From Thraustochytrium sp. TN22 (taxonomy: Eukaryota > Sar > Bigyra > Thraustochytrida > Thraustochytriidae), in contig JABLUY010000198.1 in assembly GCA_013306675.1 (NCBI GenBank), positions 1 through 64,000 of the forward strand: DNA of 64,000 nt. The letters run 5' to 3'. A program made the translations under genes and the position numbers. Under the pieces are notes generated by a model. It saw only the letters and a list, made by a program, of their open reading frames with translations, did not search any database and was not told where the DNA came from. This document shows, one piece after another, positions 59,489-64,000 of this stretch. Position 1 is the first letter of the stretch, and each line of letters opens with the position of its first letter.

Positions 59489-61777
59489 ACCGTTCTGACA
59501 GCGAAGTGCCTGCGATCCAAGCCGATCTGATACGCCTCGCCTTTGGTGCGAGCTGGTCTGAGGCGCATGCGGTCTGAGGCCGTCTGATTGTGAGGTGCTC
59601 GCAAATCGAGACCCGCAGGGGGGAAAGGGGGGCGGCGGGGGGCGGCGTTCGGGCAGCTCCTGAAAGGACATGCAGCTGTGAGTACAGCTCTATGCAGCTG
59701 TGAGTGCAGCTCTTTTTCTGTTTCCGTCTTCAGTCTGAGTTGGGAGACCGCCTTTTCGTAGTCTTCATGTGCTCGTGCAAGTACGGACGCCCAAGGTGCC
59801 ACGACCCGCTGGATGGATTGAAGAGTCCACTGGCATACACACTCCAATAGGCTTCCCTGAGGCAGTTCTTGCAGGTGTTGGTGTGATGCCCGACGAGAAG
59901 GTAGGCGCACAACGTTTAGCCCTAGCGTATCGCAATGTACAAATTCCATCTCGTGACCACGCCTTGCGCCTTGTCGATCCATTGAAAAGATGCCCATCTC
60001 GACCATCTCCTGCGCTCGTGCATCGTTTGCGGCCCTCACAGTCAAGCATCGACGAGGACCCCGACCTTGGCCCCTCGCTGGCACTTCAGTCAGGAGGGGA
60101 GGGCTCTTGTTCGGTCAGCGACGGTCATCCAAGATCATGAACCAGTTCGGGTCGCGTCCCCTGCCCTCACTTGAGGACATGGTTGGCAGCCTCGGTGCAG
60201 CGAGTCGCTCGCTCTGGCATTGCGAGTCCAGATTCTCGTCCACCGTCTCGACCACCACGCGCAGCGCCGCCTCTCCTGGCTGGCACCTGGCCAGCTAGCT
60301 AGCTAGAGCTAGCGACGAGGTGGTGCTCTCGTCCATGTACATGGTGGGCCTGTCTGCAGTCGCCCGTCCGAGTCAGGGTCCGAGTCGCCGTTGCCGGGCG
60401 CATCGCTATCTCTTCGTATTTCCGAACCATGCGCGGCCACGGCGTGGGACAAGGCTCCCGCCTCCCCCTCGTCTCCTCTGCCACTAGGCTAGGCCTACCC
60501 TGGTTTGGCACCGTCGCGGCCGTCGCAGCGCTCGGCGAGCGCGCGCTGCCACCGGCGGTGAGGGAGGGGTGGACCAAGCAAGCGTCGTGGCCTCCGAGGC
60601 CGCTCTCGCGCTCAGCGCTCTCGCTGTCGACCGCTCGCCTCGTCCCTCGTCCGAGTCCTCGACCAGGCTCGCGCTCAGCTGTGCGCCGCCAGTGTGGGGG
60701 GGTGGGTGACTCGGACAGCGATGACCCAACATCCGCCGCGAGCTCAAGTTCGACGAGCAGCCGGCGCGGCGGCGGCGGCGGCGGCGGCCAGCGGCCGGCC
60801 GACCGGTGCGGGATGTCGCGTGGCTGGAGCCGCGAGCTTCTGACAAGCCGGCCTGCTCAGACCCTGCTGCGTTGGCTTGGCCGCGGCGCTGGCCGCGCTG
60901 GCGGCCACGGCGAGGTTCCGAACCCGGCAAGGCGGACAGCCGTTGCTGTGCGCTAGCTACTACTAACTTAGCTCTTAGAGCATGGAGTGATGAGGAGCGA
61001 TGAGGAGCAATGAATGGCGACGAGCTCGGCCTTGCTTTGCAGTACTTTGCGTTTGCTTTGCGCGGTGAATCGGCGAGGCGGGCGAGCGGGACACGCCACG
61101 GGACGATCAGTTTATTGCGGCCGGCCAGTACCCGCAAGTGGGCAGGTTCGCGCAGGTTCGCTAGCGCTATTGCTCGCCTGCTCTGTCTGGTATTTACCCG
61201 GCGCAACCGGCGAGAATGCGCCCCCATTGAAGTCTCGCCGCCAACGACTGCTGCAGGAGAGAGCCCGCACGGACCAAGACTGCACGGAGAAAGCTAGCTG
61301 GAGCTAGCGAGCTACTTAGCAAGCTAGCTTGCTCGCCAGCAAGCGCAAGCGCGCCGTCTCTGCGCCGGACAAGCAGACTTGGCAGGTGCGCGGGGGCCAG
61401 AGCCATGACGCAGCCCTAACGGAGGCGACCAGCTTGGGGACCACGTGTGAAACTATCCCACCCTCCAGGCGGCGCGGGAGAAGCGACTTGGGGTGCGACC
61501 AGCTTCGGCGGGCGTCGTATGCCGTCGATGCTGGCTGCTTGCGAGCGAGCGAGCTACTAGCTCTTTAGAGCGGCTTGCTTGCACGCCGAGGTCGCCAATC
61601 TCGTGCGTGGCGCGATCGCTGCGGTGCTGTCGTCGCGCTCAGCAGCAGCAATCGCTCGCGCTGCCTGCAGGCCCGCTTAAGCGTACCGCTGCAGCAGCAG
61701 CAGCAGCAGCAGCCAGCAGCAGTAGCAGTCGCAGCCAGTGTCTGCGCTGCTGGCCCTGGCACCGTCTCGTCCTCACC
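59489..61777. other. Intergenic region upstream of the 7TM-RGS gene
   Basis: About 2.3 kb with a moderate-GC first part. A 22-base unit ending in tgtgagtxcagctct is tandemly doubled at about 59668-59711. CTAGCTAG palindromes lie at about 60290-60312 and 61288-61330, and a CAG run at 61688-61733 lies within the 5' leader of the receptor. A 222-codon minus-strand frame (59416-60084) overlaps the preceding gene and is not supported. Confidence 0.55.
61688..61733 (+). repeat. CAG repeat in the leader of the 7TM-RGS gene
   Basis: CAG units with GTA/CCA interruptions, ending 45 bases before the ATG at 61778. Confidence 0.85.
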
Positions 61778-63682
61778 ATGAGCGCCACCTCAGGCAATGA
61801 GACGAACGTCACAATCTCCGTGTGCGACAAGCTCAAACTCAAGGGCATGGAGGAATTTGACAGCAATCCAGAGATGGCCGACGTGGAGTTTCCGTACTGG
61901 ACTCGTGTCCTCGTGCTGGGGCTCTTCGTGACGTCCGTGGCGTACTACGTCATCACCATCGCATGGTGGCTCGCACGGCGAAAGCACTACCTGCTCCGCA
62001 AGCGGAGCACGCTCTTCATGTGCCTCACTGTGGTCGGTACCATCTTTCTGGAGGTGAGCGTGCAGCTGCGCATCTACAGTGGCCTGACCACCTTCCCGTG
62101 TGATATTTATACTTTACGCCTGCTCGCGTTCCCGTTCATCATGGGTCCCATAGTCGTGCGTCTTGTGCTCTTCCGCAACGAGGCGCGCTTCAACCAAATG
62201 CTGCTCGAACGCGGCAGGCGAGATGTGGCGCTCGAGGAGTACTCTCACCTCACCTCCTTCCACGCCTTCCGCCTCTACCTCGTGTCGTTCTGTGGCCTGT
62301 GCCTGGACCTCCAGCAGCGCCGCCGCCAACGCCGCCGCAGGGCGCGCTGCGTCGTGCAAGAGCGTGCCTCTGGCGGCACGGCTGGCGAGGAAGAGGACGA
62401 CGACGTGGTGGAGGGGGGAGAGGACACCCAGCAGGAGCAGGACATGGCGCCTAGCACGGATACCGGAACCCACGCCGAGGTCGCCGTCGTCCCAGTGGCG
62501 CCGAGGAAGCGGCATATGCCCAACCGCCAAACCTCCATGGGCAGTGTGCGCAGCCTTGGCGCGCAGTCGCTGAGCGGCGACGAGGCGCAGCTGCTCATGG
62601 CGTACATCAGGACCACCAACATGTACGGCATGCTCATTTTCGCCCTCTTTTGCGCCATCAGCTTCCTCTACGTCCTATCCAGACACTTCTCGCCAGACTC
62701 GTACTACGGAAAGGGCTGCACAAACTGCCCGCCAGAGCGTACCGACGCAATCGTGGCCGGCCTTACCATTCTGCTCATTTCGCTCGTCGGCTTCTACACC
62801 ATCCACAGGGTAAACAGGCCGGACGATGCGCTCGGCGTCGTCAGAGAGCTCCGTCTGTGCATGATCTTCACGCTCGTTGAATTCATTGCCGTGGTCTTCT
62901 CCTTCACGGACCCGGGCCGTATCCAGCGCGAGCGCATCTTCCCACTCAACGCTTTTGTCCCGGTCTTCTTCATGGCAATCCACTTCGTGCAGTGCCCGCT
63001 GCAGGTGTATCGGACCAACTGCCCTCTTTTCAACTGGTTCCGCAGCTGCGACGAAAGCGAGGGCCGCGCCGCGCGCACGGGAGGGCGCACCAAGCCCAGC
63101 CGCCCGCCCTCCACGTCCTCGGCGTCCACGACCGCGTCCGGAGTGGGTCGGGACATCGGCTTTGGCTCTGAAAAGCAGTGCCGGGGCACCGGCGCCGGCG
63201 CCAACGACACCATCAACCCGTACACGGAGCAGACCGGCGTTCTTGGCTGGAAGCCGTCGCTTGAGGAGGTGCTCGACAGCGCCGAAGGCCGGCAGGCCTT
63301 CGTCAAGCAGCTCAGCCGCGAGCACAGCGTCGAGTCCTACTACCTCATTGACGCTGTGCAGCGCTACCGCGTCATGCAGTCCAGCCTCCCGACCTCGCCG
63401 CTTGTGCGCGACCACGTCTTCAAGATCTACCGCACCTTTGTCATGGACAACTCCATTCTCCAAATCAACGTGTCCAGCCAGGCTTCGCGCGACCTCGCCA
63501 AGGTCGTTGCCGCGCTCCGCGACGACGCGGCCGCGGTCCCGCCCGCAGACCTCTTCGACCGAATTATGCACGAGGTCATTGAGATGATGCGCAGGGACTC
63601 CTTCCAGCGCTTCTTGCTCTCCGACCTCTTCAAGGAGTATATGCAGAACCGCCGGAGCCAGCACCAGGTTGTGTCTGCCTAA
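61778..63682 (+). CDS. Seven-transmembrane receptor with C-terminal RGS domain
   Basis: Predicted membrane receptor that also turns off its G protein, 634 residues from the ATG at 61778. The N terminus (MSATSGNETNVT) has two N-glycosylation sequons and lies outside. Spans include VLVLGLFVTSVAYYVITIAW, LFMCLTVVGTIFLEVSV, LRLLAFPFIMGPIVVRLVLF, a weaker LYLVSFCGLCLDL, then a long Arg- then acid-rich loop, and further spans near 290, 330, 365 and 395. The RGS box (about 490-630) begins SLEEVLDSAEGRQAFVKQL, has YLIDAVQRYR in the middle and ends DSFQRFLLSDLFKEYM, the classic RGS close. Layout resembles plant RGS1 and RGS-GPCRs of protists. Upstream frame to 61493 starts at GTG and is low complexity. 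Confidence 0.9.
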   Translation: MSATSGNETNVTISVCDKLKLKGMEEFDSNPEMADVEFPYWTRVLVLGLFVTSVAYYVITIAWWLARRKHYLLRKRSTLFMCLTVVGTIFLEVSVQLRIYSGLTTFPCDIYTLRLLAFPFIMGPIVVRLVLFRNEARFNQMLLERGRRDVALEEYSHLTSFHAFRLYLVSFCGLCLDLQQRRRQRRRRARCVVQERASGGTAGEEEDDDVVEGGEDTQQEQDMAPSTDTGTHAEVAVVPVAPRKRHMPNRQTSMGSVRSLGAQSLSGDEAQLLMAYIRTTNMYGMLIFALFCAISFLYVLSRHFSPDSYYGKGCTNCPPERTDAIVAGLTILLISLVGFYTIHRVNRPDDALGVVRELRLCMIFTLVEFIAVVFSFTDPGRIQRERIFPLNAFVPVFFMAIHFVQCPLQVYRTNCPLFNWFRSCDESEGRAARTGGRTKPSRPPSTSSASTTASGVGRDIGFGSEKQCRGTGAGANDTINPYTEQTGVLGWKPSLEEVLDSAEGRQAFVKQLSREHSVESYYLIDAVQRYRVMQSSLPTSPLVRDHVFKIYRTFVMDNSILQINVSSQASRDLAKVVAALRDDAAAVPPADLFDRIMHEVIEMMRRDSFQRFLLSDLFKEYMQNRRSQHQVVSA

Positions 63683-64000
63683 GCCTGCCTGGAAACACCA
63701 GCCTGGGACTGACGACGCCTGACGACATGTGCAACCCTTGATCCGTAAAAGTAGGCTGTGAGCTCGCAAGCTTTGGCCAAAAGTCACAATGTCTTCTACT
63801 GTCACTGCGACGCGACAAGCCTCCCTTCTCCTCCCCCCCTCCCTCTGAGGGCAGGCAGATAACCACACACAAAAAAAGGGGGGGAAAGAAAATGCTTGTC
63901 TACAAATGGTGTCATGGCTTGGGGCTGGCCAAGCTCACCTACAATACGCGCAGGCGCTGTTGGTGCAGGTCGCTGGGTTGTGCAGGCCAATGTTCGGGTT
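63683..64000. other. 3' region of the 7TM-RGS gene and window edge
   Basis: No gene seen in the last 318 bases. A C/T-rich stretch and a run of A then G lie near 63830-63890. Confidence 0.6.

Noticed and set aside
59416-60084. 222-codon minus-strand frame in a lower-GC stretch
   Set aside because: Composition is less skewed than other shadows, so I looked twice, but it overlaps the unknown gene antisense and has no recognisable domain.
1-64000. Spliceosomal introns, transposons, retroelements or viral relics
   Set aside because: All recognised domains run uninterrupted in single frames except the one frame break at 33.53 kb, where no GT-AG pair restores the frame without deleting good repeat sequence. 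No transposase, reverse transcriptase, capsid or terminal repeats were seen.

Overview
The window reads as nuclear DNA of a free-living, heterotrophic-type protist. It is very GC-rich and holds about 25 protein genes in 64 kb. Every gene is one long open frame and I could place no spliceosomal intron in any of them. The gene set is plainly eukaryotic: the COG tether, V-ATPase, F-actin capping protein, spliceosome subunits, eEF1B and a 7TM receptor joined to an RGS domain. There are no plastid genes, organelle genes, rRNA, tRNA, CRISPR array or recognisable transposon. Intron poverty, high GC, the potassium-independent proton pyrophosphatase and the FKBP-TPR-cyclophilin protein would fit a stramenopile such as a thraustochytrid (labyrinthulomycete). 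That placement is inference, not proof.

Layout. 0-9.4 kb: proton pyrophosphatase, V-ATPase proteolipid, COG1, GTPBP1-like GTPase. 9.5-19 kb: bacteriophytochrome-type hybrid histidine kinase, CapZ alpha, HDHD5-like HAD phosphatase, PLRG1/Prp46. 19-32 kb: a 6-phosphofructo-2-kinase fused to two ACT-like domains with a disabled phosphatase half, ABHD17-like depalmitoylase, an ER-retained yellow/MRJP-like protein, phytanoyl-CoA dioxygenase family protein, and a pseudokinase fused to a lipocalin-like (CrtC/AttH-type) domain. 32-43.5 kb: a giant armadillo-ankyrin-IQ protein with one reading-frame break, an RRM protein with an Arg-Asp tail, a membrane RING E3, and ETHE1 persulfide dioxygenase. 44-55.6 kb: dual-family immunophilin, SF3A1, eEF1B gamma, a type II membrane JmjC/cupin-8 protein, a type II membrane prolyl 4-hydroxylase carrying a VHL-like beta domain, and a small unknown protein. 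58-64 kb: a conserved-looking protein of unknown function and the 7TM-RGS receptor.

Organisation. Genes alternate strand almost strictly: only 4 of 24 neighbouring pairs share a strand. Convergent 3' ends are close (57-480 bases). Divergent 5' regions are longer (106 to about 2,670 bases) and carry GC-rich microsatellites, GAGC/GCTC runs and CTAGCTAG palindromes.

The best candidate for something new is the head-to-head pair at 50.5-54.8 kb. It comprises two type II membrane 2-oxoglutarate-dependent dioxygenases. One carries its own VHL-like module whose hydroxyproline pocket is largely kept, so it could both make and bind hydroxyproline in the secretory lumen. Other unusual architectures are the ACT-6PF2K fusion, the pseudokinase-lipocalin fusion and the phytochrome kinase.
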